DNA of 37,340 nucleotides. Origin: Verrucomicrobiota bacterium. Lineage in GTDB: Bacteria; Verrucomicrobiota; Verrucomicrobiia; Chthoniobacterales; JAFAMB01. Within the stretch, counting starts at the first letter, position 1. Each line of letters opens with the position of its first letter. Below are positions 1 through 9,656 of this stretch, in pieces. The notes beneath the pieces are model-generated. The model was given only the letters and a program-made list of their open reading frames with translations. It had not been told where the DNA came from and did not search any database. The DNA is taken from positions 1 through 37,340 of the forward strand of contig JAFAMB010000031.1 of the NCBI GenBank assembly GCA_019233825.1. Direction: 5' to 3'. Position numbers and translations under genes: made by a program.

Positions 1-130
1 CACTTCTTTTGGCTCCAGGCCTCGCGGCCTGTTGCTTGCACTTCGGCTACGGTTACCTCCACCAGTTCCGATGACCTCCTTTCATGTCATTAGTTCAGAC
101 CCATGCCGGGCACACGAGGGGCGTTGCTGG

Positions 131-330
131 ACCCAGGCGGGGGACACCCAGGCGGGGGAGGACACCCAGGCGGGGGACGGAGGACACCCAGGCGGGGGAC
201 AGGTCAAGATCTCCGGAAAGGGGAAAGGGGACAGGTCACATAAGTCTGGACGGTCACACAAGTCTGGCCGCGGAAATCAGTGACTGGAAAAAGGGGACGA
301 CTGGAAAAAGGGTACAGGCCATCCTCAGCC
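131..330. repeat. Short tandem/direct repeat cluster containing the GGGGACAGG core
   Basis: ACCCAGGCGGGGGA occurs 4 times (starts 131, 146, 164, 186); GGTCACAYAAGTCTGG occurs twice (~234 and ~252); GACTGGAAAAAGGG occurs twice (~282 and ~299); GGGGACAGGTC occurs at ~196 and ~228. Confidence 0.8.
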
Positions 331-432
331 CGCGGAAACCAGAGAGTTTGTTGAAACAGTGGGTAAAGCCGAACTCTTAAGCGGTGGCTGCTCCAGCGCC
401 GGCCGCCACGACGCCGCATAGCCAAACACCAG

Positions 433-1143
433 CTACCAGCTGTACTCCCCTATGCGCCCGTGGCGATCGAGGAACTGACCATTTAAGTCCGGGCCAATTC
501 CATCGATTGCCTTAGCCAGGGAAAGAGCCGACTCCTCTGGAGAAAGCTGTGCCTCTTCACCTCCCATATCTGTCCGTACCCACCCTGGTGAGATTGCCAC
601 CGTTGTGACCCCGTGCGCGGCAAACTCGTGAGCGACGGCGCGAGTCAACATGTTCAGCGCGGCCTTGGAAATTGAATAGGCGTAGTAGCTGTAATCGTCT
701 TTGGCCGAAATTGAGCCGAGGCCGGATGATACATTCAGTATCCGCGGCCGTTCGCTCCGGGCTATCATTGGATAAAAGGCCCGAATAACCCGAACGGCGC
801 CAAGCACGTTTGTCTCGTACGCTAGCCGAAGCAGTCCCAGATCAATCTTCAGGATCGACTCATCACCGCCTTCCGGCATAATCCCTGCATTATTGAATAT
901 TACATCCAGCTTCCCGTGCCTTTTCTGGGTCACTGCCGCAGCTTCGACCAGTTCCTCCTCACGACTCACGTCGCACTTGATCAAATCCAGCCCTTCGGGA
1001 TGCAAAACCGCAAGCTGCTTTAGCTCACTCGACTCCTCCGGTCTTCTGCAAATTGCAACGACCGTCTTTCCGTTTGTCAGCAAGACTCTGGTGAGTGCAA
1101 ATCCGATCCCACGGTTCGCTCCGGTTACAACGATAATTTCCAT
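433..1143 (-). CDS. SDR family NAD(P)-dependent oxidoreductase
   Basis: MEIIVVTGANRGIGFALTR (TGxxxGIG), NNAG, YSISKAALNML (YxxxK). ORF extends to 1206; the internal ATG at 1143 fits the Rossmann N-terminus better. Confidence 0.9.
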   Translation of the reverse strand: MEIIVVTGANRGIGFALTRVLLTNGKTVVAICRRPEESSELKQLAVLHPEGLDLIKCDVSREEELVEAAAVTQKRHGKLDVIFNNAGIMPEGGDESILKIDLGLLRLAYETNVLGAVRVIRAFYPMIARSERPRILNVSSGLGSISAKDDYSYYAYSISKAALNMLTRAVAHEFAAHGVTTVAISPGWVRTDMGGEEAQLSPEESALSLAKAIDGIGPDLNGQFLDRHGRIGEYSW

Positions 1144-1270
1144 ATAACACTTTCTTCTCCAAAATCGCGCTCGCGCCAACCTCCGTTTAAGCGCTGGAAG
1201 GAACAAGAGGACCGTTGCAAAACAACGCCCCTTGAATTTGGCCCCACTGTTCGATTAGCTACCACAACCC

Positions 1271-3529
1271 TTGGAAACACAGATCTCTATTCTTGCCGGT
1301 CTTCCACCACGCTCGGAGATACTTCCCGCTACAAATGTCATCGTAGGCCGAGCGGCTGAGGTCGATTTGATCTTGAGCCATCCCGAAGTCTCACGACGAC
1401 ATTGCCGAATCCTGTGGGATCGGGAGAGCTGGTTCGTCGAAGATCTTGGCAGCCAGCGAGGCACCGTCGTCAACGGAAGCCGCATCTCAGGTCGGACGGC
1501 ACTCAAGCCCGGCGACCAGATCCAGGTAGGTCCTGTCCTTTTGGCCTTCGGCGTCGGCCCGGAAGAATCGTCGACGACTGCGGAGTTGGTAAACCCCATA
1601 GGTTCGGTCTTGTACAGGGGAAGGCCGGCGGAGAGCATTGCGCTCGGTTCCGATATCATCTTTGGGCGGGCCGGCGAAGTCGATGTGCTTCTGAGCGATC
1701 CGGTCGTGTCGCGCCGCCACGCCATGATCGAGTCCGGGCCGAGAGGCTATCGCTTACTCGACCTGCATAGTAAATCCGGATCGTTCGTGAACGGCAGACG
1801 GTTCGACGAACACGATCTCGTAATCGGTGACCAGATCCAGTTGGGACCTTTTTTCTTTGTCTACGACGGCAAACAGCTCATCCGTATACGCCGCCTTTCC
1901 GTTGGCCGACTCGTTGCCATCGGTCTAACCAAACAAGGAGACATCGGACCAATCTTAAATCGGGTTGGCTTCGTGGCTGAACCGGGCCAGTTCATTGGCA
2001 TTCTTGGACCGAGCGGTGCCGGAAAAACTACGCTTTTGAATGCGTTAAGCGGACTTCGTCCCGCCGAGAGCGGAAAAGTCTTATTCGACCAAACTGACCT
2101 GTACAAAAACCTTGGCCAGCTTCGCTCCTTGTTCGGGTACGTGCCTCAAGACGATATTGTTCACACTGATCTCACCGTCACCGAAGCGCTCACCTTCGCA
2201 GCTCGGCTTCGGCTACCCGCTGGAACGCCTCGCATGGAAATTGTGAAGCTCGTGGATCACACCATTGCCAGTCTCGGTTTGTCCGATCGAGTGAACCTTA
2301 AGACTGGCCAACTATCCGGTGGCCAGCGAAAGAGGGTGAGTGTCGGGGTGGAGCTGCTCAGTCGTCCACCCCTTTTGTTTTTGGACGAACCAACGTCGGG
2401 ACTCGATCCCCTCGCCGAATTCAAGCTCATGGAATTGCTACGTCGTCTCGCGGATACCGGTTGTACGGTCGTATGTACCACGCATGTGATGGAAAATGTC
2501 TACTTGATGGATCAAATCGCCGTCATCTCAGAAGGACGAGTAGTCTTTCAAGGACCCCCTGATGAGGCGCGTTCAAGATTCGGCGTCGCTCGGCTTTCCG
2601 GGCTTTACGACGCTCTGCAGGCGATTGATACGAAGAATCTACCCTCCTTCGAGCCCGCACTCCCCAGCGAGCCCGAACAAGAGCGACCACCCTTGGCAAA
2701 GAAAAAGAGGGCGTTTTCGCTACCCATCCTTTTAGCGCGACAGTTCGCTATCTTCCGGGCAGACATCAAAAACCTGATCATTCTTCTTGCCCAGCCGATT
2801 GTCATCGGAGCGCTTGTCGCCTGGGTGGCTAGCGACCCCCAACTCGATCAGTTTTTTGCCTATATCGCAACCCTCTGGTTCGGGTGCAGCAATTCAGCGC
2901 AAGAGATTGTCCGGGAATTGCCGATTTATCGGCGTGAACGGCTGGTTGGGTTAAGCCGCTGGAGTTACCTCCTAAGCAAATTTCTATGGATGGGAGGACT
3001 GACGGCGATCCAGTCGCTTCTCCTTTATGCGACGATCGCCATTGGCCATCTCGGCACGCAGGGCGCCGCTCATTGGCAGGTTATCGGGCTAATTCTCTTG
3101 GCTTTTTCCGCTACCGGCATCGGTTTGACCGTCTCCGCTTTTGCTAGAACTCCAATGCAGGCCGTCATGTTGGTGCCCCTCTTATTGATCCCGCAAATAC
3201 TCTTTTCTGGTTTTACCGTTCCTACCAAGGACATGACCCCGCCAGTCCTGGCGCTCAGCCAAATCATGCCTAGCTTCGCCTCCCAGCGCATCGCCGACGT
3301 TAGTTTTTTCGTCGACAGGAAGATCACCGGCGACCTCACGCTCCAGTACTCCACAGCTTATTTCAACTTGAACGACTGGTATCGTTCGCGAACCGGCGAG
3401 CGAATTAAAACCGGCACGGTCTACACCGAAATACGCCCTCTCTGGGTCGCCTACCTGTCGCTTATGCTATGGATCGCGGCCGGGTTTATCGGCTCGTATT
3501 GGCTGCTCGGGAGGAAGGAACACGAGTAG
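1271..3529 (+). CDS. Double FHA domain - ABC transporter ATPase - ABC-2 type permease fusion
   Basis: Two FHA modules (VGRAAEVDLILSHPEVSRRH; FGRAGEVDVLLSDPVVSRRH), Walker A GPSGAGKTT, signature LSGGQRKR, Walker B LLFLDEPTSGLD, C-terminal multi-TM region. Start codon is TTG with no obvious SD, so the start is uncertain. Confidence 0.9.
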   Translation: METQISILAGLPPRSEILPATNVIVGRAAEVDLILSHPEVSRRHCRILWDRESWFVEDLGSQRGTVVNGSRISGRTALKPGDQIQVGPVLLAFGVGPEESSTTAELVNPIGSVLYRGRPAESIALGSDIIFGRAGEVDVLLSDPVVSRRHAMIESGPRGYRLLDLHSKSGSFVNGRRFDEHDLVIGDQIQLGPFFFVYDGKQLIRIRRLSVGRLVAIGLTKQGDIGPILNRVGFVAEPGQFIGILGPSGAGKTTLLNALSGLRPAESGKVLFDQTDLYKNLGQLRSLFGYVPQDDIVHTDLTVTEALTFAARLRLPAGTPRMEIVKLVDHTIASLGLSDRVNLKTGQLSGGQRKRVSVGVELLSRPPLLFLDEPTSGLDPLAEFKLMELLRRLADTGCTVVCTTHVMENVYLMDQIAVISEGRVVFQGPPDEARSRFGVARLSGLYDALQAIDTKNLPSFEPALPSEPEQERPPLAKKKRAFSLPILLARQFAIFRADIKNLIILLAQPIVIGALVAWVASDPQLDQFFAYIATLWFGCSNSAQEIVRELPIYRRERLVGLSRWSYLLSKFLWMGGLTAIQSLLLYATIAIGHLGTQGAAHWQVIGLILLAFSATGIGLTVSAFARTPMQAVMLVPLLLIPQILFSGFTVPTKDMTPPVLALSQIMPSFASQRIADVSFFVDRKITGDLTLQYSTAYFNLNDWYRSRTGERIKTGTVYTEIRPLWVAYLSLMLWIAAGFIGSYWLLGRKEHE

Positions 3530-3642
3530 CGTAGCCCTCCAGCGCCATCTCGCGGCTCATTCCAATTGCATCAGTTCCGGGGCTCCTAGCCCACAATGAG
3601 CTCGTTGCTAGTCCCAGCGGGGTGATTTTTGCGGACTGGCTA

Positions 3643-4668
3643 TCAGCCACTGGAAGATGGCGCCGAGGTGGTCCCCCCCTGATCCCGAAACCCATAAACA
3701 CGCACCACTTGGCTCTTTCCTTTCAGCTGGAACTCGCCAAACTCCACAAAATCGTACCCGGGGGGTAGCACCGTCACGAAGTCCTGCGAAAGGACCAGGT
3801 TTTGATTCAGTTCCTTCATCAGGCCCTCGAGGCGAAATGCCGTGTTAACGGTGTCACCAATAATGGTCGCGTCTCTCATTGCCACTTGGCCAATATTACT
3901 GCTCGTAACGCGGCCGAAATGGACCGCAATTCCGACCCGAAAAGGTGTTTCCGTGCAGGGCCACACTCGATTAGCTGCGAGCTGGAGAATGGTCAGCGCA
4001 ACGTCCAGGCAAACCGCGCATTCGGTCCCCAACTGATCCCGTGCCGGCCAATAGGCCAGCAGCGCGTCGCCAATGTACTTATCGATGATTCCTCCAGACG
4101 ATTGGACCACATTCCCAATGTCACGAAACCAATTGCCGATAATCTGGGCTAGTTCGCGTTCATTCAATTTTTCGGCCATTGAACTGAACCCGCGGATGTC
4201 GCAGACCAGAATTGCCACCGACAACACCGCTTGGTGCCCTTCCAAACTGACTGCTGCGAGCGTTGCATCTACATTTCCTCCCGGTTCATCGTCGGGACTT
4301 TGATCAAAGACAAGCTCGTAATTGGCAATTCTCACTCGAGCGCCCGGCTCAAGCGTAACCGGCATCACCACCCGCTGATCATTCACAAATGTGCCGTTGC
4401 GACTCCCCAAGTCCATGATCTGGTACTGGTAACCGTTGTGACACCGCACAATCGCGTGCTGACGTGAAACGTGACTACCCGGCAATGCGATGGTGTTGTC
4501 CGGCGTCCGGCCGATCGTGGCAGTATTGTCGACTTCTCGTTCGAATGGCTCTCCCCCCGGGGTATTGACGCGAAACTTTGCGGGCATTTGTTTTTGAAAA
4601 CAGTCGCTACGATGACATGCCGTGGGCTCCTTTGCCAGCGGCAATCTGGTCTTAGTCGTCGTGGTCAA
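3643..4668 (-). CDS. FHA domain-containing adenylate/guanylate cyclase (class III)
   Basis: FHA: IGRTPDNTIALPGSHVSRQHAIV...DLGSRNGTFVN; cyclase: AILVCDIRGFSSMAEKL, GGIIDKYIGDALLAYW, GIAVHFGRV...IGDTVNTAFRLEG. Confidence 0.88.
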   Translation of the reverse strand: MTTTTKTRLPLAKEPTACHRSDCFQKQMPAKFRVNTPGGEPFEREVDNTATIGRTPDNTIALPGSHVSRQHAIVRCHNGYQYQIMDLGSRNGTFVNDQRVVMPVTLEPGARVRIANYELVFDQSPDDEPGGNVDATLAAVSLEGHQAVLSVAILVCDIRGFSSMAEKLNERELAQIIGNWFRDIGNVVQSSGGIIDKYIGDALLAYWPARDQLGTECAVCLDVALTILQLAANRVWPCTETPFRVGIAVHFGRVTSSNIGQVAMRDATIIGDTVNTAFRLEGLMKELNQNLVLSQDFVTVLPPGYDFVEFGEFQLKGKSQVVRVYGFRDQGGTTSAPSSSG

Positions 4669-4959
4669 AGGCTTCCCGGCCGTTCCCCCATTTCCGGCGT
4701 TCCCGGCGTTGCCTCCTCCCCTCCGGCAAAAATCAGTTGACCCGCCAGTCGCTATCCCCTACCGTTGGCGATCATTCCATCAAGAGTGGCGGAGGGACTG
4801 GCCCTACGATGTCACGGCAACCGGTTTCGCAAAATACGAAACGACCAGGTGCCAATTCCAGGTCTGAAAAAGATTTCAGACACAGATGGAGAGAGCGTGG
4901 ATCTTTCAACTCTCGCGACTCTTGGTGGGATTGAAGACTACTATTACCCATCTTGATTT

Positions 4960-6213
4960 ATGGATAAACGCCCGTTCTTTTCGCACCTTCGATGTAGGGA
5001 GTGTGGTCGACGCTACCCCAAGGAAGCAGTTCATGTCTGTGAATTCGATTTCGGTCCCCTTGAAGCAGCGTACGACTATGAAGCGGTCGGCGAGACCGTG
5101 ACCCGCGAAAAAATCCTCACCCGCCCTCGATCGATGTGGCGATATCGCGAACTCCTTCCGATCGAGCATGAACCGACCGTCGGGCTCCAGGTCGGTTTCA
5201 CCCCGTTAATCCCGGCTCGCCGATTAGCACAACGCCTCGGTGTCAGCGAACTCTACATCAAGAACGATACAGTAAACTATCCTACGCTTTCTTTTAAGGA
5301 CCGGGTGGTCTCCGTCGCCCTTAGCCGGGCCAAAGAACTCGGAATCGATACCGTCGCCTGCGCGTCCACCGGAAATCTGGCGAACTCGGTGGCAGCCAAC
5401 GCAGCTTCAGCCGGCCTTCGAAGCTTCGTGCTGATACCAGCGGACCTCGAGCCGAGTAAGATTCTCGGTTCCCTGGTTTTCGGAACGAACGTGATCGGCA
5501 TTCAAGGTGCCTACGACCAGGTTAACCGCCTTTGCGCCGAAGTCGCCGGAAAATATCGCTGGGGATTTGTAAACGTAAATCTTCGCCCCTACTACGCCGA
5601 GGGCTCAAAAACGATGGGGTTTGAGATCATCGAACAACTCGGCTGGCGGCTCCCACGACACACGGTAGTCTGCATGGCTAGCGGCTCCCTGCTGACAAAG
5701 ATTTACAAGGCGTTTAATGAATTTTCGCAACTTGGACTCGTTGAGCCAGGGCAGTTTAGCATCTATGGAGCTCAAGCCGCCGGCTGCTCCCCAATCACTA
5801 CGGCCGTTAAGAACAATACCGAGGTCGTGCGGCCGGTTCCCAAACCGCACACGATCGCCAAGTCTTTGTCGATCGGGACTCCCGCTGACGGCTATTACGC
5901 TATCCGAACGATGAAAGAAACCGGTGGCACCGCCGAAGACTGCACAGACCCGGAGATTATTGAGGCAATCAAACTCCTGGCCGAAACCGAAGGAATTTTT
6001 GCCGAGACAGCCGGAGGCGTCACCGTCGCCTGCGCCACAAAACTGATCGAAAGCGGACGCATACCGCGAAACGAAAGCATAGTCCTCTGCATTACTGGAC
6101 ACGGCTTGAAGACTCAGGAAGCTATCGTTGACCAGGTCGGCAAAGCCAGACTCATCCGGCCGAATCTGAAAGAATTCGAGACCCTCGTAGAGCACGCCCT
6201 TCAGACGAGTTAA
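4960..6213 (+). CDS. thrC: Threonine synthase-like PLP enzyme with N-terminal Cys motif
   Basis: TVNYPTLSFKDRVVSVALSRAKELG (PLP lysine), ACASTGNLANSVAA, ETAGGVTVA; N-terminal LRCRECGRRYP...VHVCE Cys motif. Confidence 0.85.
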   Translation: MDKRPFFSHLRCRECGRRYPKEAVHVCEFDFGPLEAAYDYEAVGETVTREKILTRPRSMWRYRELLPIEHEPTVGLQVGFTPLIPARRLAQRLGVSELYIKNDTVNYPTLSFKDRVVSVALSRAKELGIDTVACASTGNLANSVAANAASAGLRSFVLIPADLEPSKILGSLVFGTNVIGIQGAYDQVNRLCAEVAGKYRWGFVNVNLRPYYAEGSKTMGFEIIEQLGWRLPRHTVVCMASGSLLTKIYKAFNEFSQLGLVEPGQFSIYGAQAAGCSPITTAVKNNTEVVRPVPKPHTIAKSLSIGTPADGYYAIRTMKETGGTAEDCTDPEIIEAIKLLAETEGIFAETAGGVTVACATKLIESGRIPRNESIVLCITGHGLKTQEAIVDQVGKARLIRPNLKEFETLVEHALQTS

Positions 6214-6218
6214 TTCTT

Positions 6219-6494
6219 ATGACAATCCCAGTTCGAATCCCTACCCCGTTAAGGAAACTCACCAACAACCAAGAAGTTGTTGAAGCTCAAGGCTCAACTA
6301 TTCGTGAGGTTATCAATAGTCTCGAGCGCAATTACCCCGGTCTGAAAGAGCGGATCTGTGACGAACAAGATAATATCCGCCGGTTCGTTAACGTCTTCTT
6401 GAATGACGAAGATATCCGCTTCCTCAACGAATCCGAGACCCCGGTGAAATTGGGTGATGAAGTCAGTATCGTACCCGCTATCGCCGGCGGATAA
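6219..6494 (+). CDS. MoaD/ThiS family ubiquitin-like sulfur carrier protein
   Basis: 91 aa, beta-grasp style, ends LGDEVSIVPAIAGG (C-terminal GG); 5 bp after thrC. Confidence 0.85.
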   Translation: MTIPVRIPTPLRKLTNNQEVVEAQGSTIREVINSLERNYPGLKERICDEQDNIRRFVNVFLNDEDIRFLNESETPVKLGDEVSIVPAIAGG

Positions 6495-6507
6495 ATCCCC
6501 CTTCGGC

Positions 6508-7656
6508 CTAATGTGGGCTCAGCGCGAATGCCGGGTCGACATGTTTGGGTAGCACCACATGAAAGGTTGTGCCTTTGCCGGTCTCGCTATCAAGCCAGAT
6601 GCGCCCGCCATGGGCCTCGACCGTTGACTTCGCGATGGCCATACCGAGACCGGTTCCGTGTTTCTTACCATAAGTCACGAAAGGCTCGAAAATTCGGCCC
6701 TTGATCAATTCAGGAATGCCCGGGCCATTATCCGAAATTGAAATGTCTAACTGCGATCCAACGTCACGCATCTGGATCGTGATCGTTCCTTCCTCCCCAA
6801 GTGCCTCCTTTGCATTTTTAATAATATTCGTAAGACAACGCATCAGGCTGGTCTCGTCCAGCGTTAGCGGCCCGGCCTCATCAATCCTGACAACGAGCCG
6901 TATTTGGCTACTTCGGATTTGCGTTAGGATCTCCTCCTCCAACAGTGCCAGCAACCGCCCTACGGAAGTCAAACGGGGCCGCAGAGTCACCTTACCCCGG
7001 GCGAAACCGAGAAGCTCCTCGCTCATTTCAACCATCCGGATCGCCGAAGAACGAATGATCTCAGCCAACTGCCGGACAGATTCCGATGGCCCGATCTTTT
7101 CAAGATACTCGACCGAAGACAAAATCGCCGACATCGGGTTCTTCAGGTCGTGGATTATTGAACTGACCATCGATCCAAGGATTGTCAGCCGCTCGCTTTG
7201 CAGGAGCTGCTCAATATACTTCGAATTCGTAAACCGAAGGCGCTCGACCACCACCCTGGTAAACGTTAACGGGAGCGTGTCGGGCGCGTTGTGCATAAGC
7301 CGGGTGAAAGTCTTGTGATCGACCTCGCCCACCAGCACGGGTTCCAATGCAATCGCACGCGCCGAACGGGGCCCACGATCGATGACCGCCAGTTCTCCAA
7401 AAAAATCGTTCGGCTCAATCGTCGCTAGCGTCTCTTGCAGCCCCTGTCGCCCGGTCTTGGAGATTTGCACCCGGCCGCGTCCCACCAGCATCAGCGTTGA
7501 ACCGGCCGTGCCTTCGTCAAAGATTACATCACCGGGTTCATATTCTACCTCCTGGATATCAACCGAACGAAACACCTCCGGCGACAGCCCTTCAAAGAGC
7601 CGATTGGAAAGAAAGGCCTCGTTCATGACAGGTAATCCTAAAGTCGACGATTCCAT
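6508..7656 (-). CDS. Cyclic-nucleotide-binding domain sensor histidine kinase
   Basis: N-terminal cNMP-binding fold (EPGDVIFDEGTAGSTLMLVGRGRVQI...FFGELAVIDRGPRSARAIA), H-box SSIIHDLKNPMSAI, N/G boxes NIIKNAKEAL, ISDNGPGIP, GTGLGMAIAKS. Confidence 0.9.
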   Translation of the reverse strand: MESSTLGLPVMNEAFLSNRLFEGLSPEVFRSVDIQEVEYEPGDVIFDEGTAGSTLMLVGRGRVQISKTGRQGLQETLATIEPNDFFGELAVIDRGPRSARAIALEPVLVGEVDHKTFTRLMHNAPDTLPLTFTRVVVERLRFTNSKYIEQLLQSERLTILGSMVSSIIHDLKNPMSAILSSVEYLEKIGPSESVRQLAEIIRSSAIRMVEMSEELLGFARGKVTLRPRLTSVGRLLALLEEEILTQIRSSQIRLVVRIDEAGPLTLDETSLMRCLTNIIKNAKEALGEEGTITIQMRDVGSQLDISISDNGPGIPELIKGRIFEPFVTYGKKHGTGLGMAIAKSTVEAHGGRIWLDSETGKGTTFHVVLPKHVDPAFALSPH

Positions 7657-8294
7657 TCTGCAGCACCGTATTTTTCTTTTGCCATGCGTACTGCTTTTTC
7701 CATCAGCACGTCGGACAGAGTATAAATTTCAACCCGTTCGCCTAGAGCGCTAACCAGCATTGCCCCAAAATATTCCGGTACCTTTAGACGCTGAATACTC
7801 CCTTGGAGTAACAAACCTTTTCGATTACGGCGAATCGCAGCTCCGGCGATTTTCTCACCTTGTAGTTTCAAGTCGAACTCAACTGCTTTTTCAAAACATG
7901 CGTCCGACCGCACCGAATCAGGAATGAGCGCCATCTCAACTGCACGGCCATTTGTCCGGAGAAGATTTTCAATCACCAAGTGGATAGACCGATAAAGTTC
8001 GCCAGTCCCAGGGAGGCCTCTTTCGGCCGGGAAAACCAGCGAATAGGTGAAGTCTTCACCGTGTTCCACCATTCCTCCACCGGTCCAGCGGCGGACAAGA
8101 TCTCGCCCTGCATATTGCGAAATCACCGCCTTCCAGGGAGTGAAATAGCCAAAGGAAACCGATGGGCGAATCCAGCCGTAACACCTGAAAACAGGACAGT
8201 CCGCCGTGCAGAGCAGCACTTCGTCGACCGCCATGTTCTCCGCCGCCGTCTTTGGTTCGTTCTCCTGAATGAAACGCAGCTTCTCGAACTTCAT
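7638..8294 (-). CDS. Lipoate/biotin protein ligase A family protein
   Basis: RRWTGGGMVEHGEDFTYSL, LKLQGEKIAGAAIRRNRKGLLLQGSI. ATG at 8294 overlaps the MFS stop (ATGA). Confidence 0.85.
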   Translation of the reverse strand: MKFEKLRFIQENEPKTAAENMAVDEVLLCTADCPVFRCYGWIRPSVSFGYFTPWKAVISQYAGRDLVRRWTGGGMVEHGEDFTYSLVFPAERGLPGTGELYRSIHLVIENLLRTNGRAVEMALIPDSVRSDACFEKAVEFDLKLQGEKIAGAAIRRNRKGLLLQGSIQRLKVPEYFGAMLVSALGERVEIYTLSDVLMEKAVRMAKEKYGAAEWNRRL

Positions 8295-9559
8295 GTCGCT
8301 TTCTCCATTGCGAATGGCGGCGCCACCTTGCGGTGCCTGAATCGCCGGCAGCAAAGAATTGTAGTCCACGCAAACGCTCCTATACCGGCAACCGTCCAGT
8401 AACCCGATTTGGCTCCGGTCGTCGCTACTTGCTGAGTGACTATGGCTAAGAAAATGGATCTCAAAAGGCGTTCAAGGGCGCTGTAGAACAAGTTCACCCG
8501 TCCGATGAGTTCATTGGGGACTGTCTCGAGCGTGAGGGTACTTCGAACAACCCGTGACCCTGCATTTCCCCATCCTTGTAAGGCAAGCGAAACCACCAGC
8601 ACTCCAACTCCCGGGAACAAGGGATTCGCGGCAACTGCACCGGTAAAGCATCCAACCGTGAGCAGCAAGGTAGGCAGGAGGCCGATTTTGCCTGTCATGC
8701 GCGGTGTCGTCAGGCCGGCGAGGACCGCACCAAACGAGTAAAATACTTCCCCAAACCCGTAAACCTCCGGCCCGGCCCCCAGTGTATCCTTCACAAAGAT
8801 CGGTGTAAGGTAGTTGGTTATCATGAGGCCAAGGAATGGTAAGAAACTTCCAAATATGACAAATGATAGTCTCGGCCGAATTCGGAGGTAGGTGAGGCCT
8901 TCAAACATCATTTTCCAGGCAGAACGAATATCTGCGTCCAGTTTCGGATTCCTGCGGTATGGCACCATTGCAATCACTGCAAGACCGGCCGCGAAAGTAC
9001 AGGTATCAATCAGCAGGATCATCGTCAGCGGTACTCTATTGATCAGGAACGACGCTAGCCCGCCTGCGATCATCGCGCCCGCCTGCCACTGCACTTCGAT
9101 AGCGCCACTTATTGCGCTGTATTGTTCCCGAGCCAGGACCTCCTGATTGAACGCAAACTGGGCCGGGTAATAGACGCTCGCACCCAAAGATCCCAAACTG
9201 ATACTCGTGATCAGGTGCCACGCCTCAACTCTGCCCTGCGAAAGAATCATCGCAATGATAAACAAATTCGTGCTCATCCCGAACACAAAGTAGGAGATGA
9301 GGACCTTCTTTCGTGAATTTCGATCGATGGCCTTTCCGAGATGTGGCAACAGCAGGAAGATCAGCAATGTGATGACCGCATTCGACAAGCCGTACAAGCC
9401 CTCCCCGTTTGCCTTATGTATGAGTAACCAAGGCACGGCAATCCAGGTGATGCCACTTCCAACAACAAGCAGAAAGTTGGCAGTCAGAATTAATCGGGCC
9501 TTGGGGTCTTGCCATAAATTCACGCACCCTTCCCAAGCACGGTCACTTGAAGTTTGCAA
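8291..9559 (-). CDS. MFS transporter
   Basis: ~12 hydrophobic segments, AVPWLLIHKANGEGLYGLSNAV, GKAIDRNSRKKVL loop. Confidence 0.85.
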   Translation of the reverse strand: MQTSSDRAWEGCVNLWQDPKARLILTANFLLVVGSGITWIAVPWLLIHKANGEGLYGLSNAVITLLIFLLLPHLGKAIDRNSRKKVLISYFVFGMSTNLFIIAMILSQGRVEAWHLITSISLGSLGASVYYPAQFAFNQEVLAREQYSAISGAIEVQWQAGAMIAGGLASFLINRVPLTMILLIDTCTFAAGLAVIAMVPYRRNPKLDADIRSAWKMMFEGLTYLRIRPRLSFVIFGSFLPFLGLMITNYLTPIFVKDTLGAGPEVYGFGEVFYSFGAVLAGLTTPRMTGKIGLLPTLLLTVGCFTGAVAANPLFPGVGVLVVSLALQGWGNAGSRVVRSTLTLETVPNELIGRVNLFYSALERLLRSIFLAIVTQQVATTGAKSGYWTVAGIGAFAWTTILCCRRFRHRKVAPPFAMEKAT

Positions 9560-9656
9560 ATGCCCTTAAAAGCGCGGCGGTCCCTTCAGGTTCAGCGCTC
9601 CTCCTGTTTCTTCTCCGTTGCTTTCGCCCGCCCCGTCCGTTAGCTTCAAATTTCCT

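Noticed and set aside
5605-6195. 196-aa ORF antisense to thrC
   Set aside because: Shadow of a confidently identified gene; no domain signature.
6701-7318. 205-aa ORF antisense to the histidine kinase
   Set aside because: Serine/isoleucine-rich shadow ORF opposite a clear kinase.
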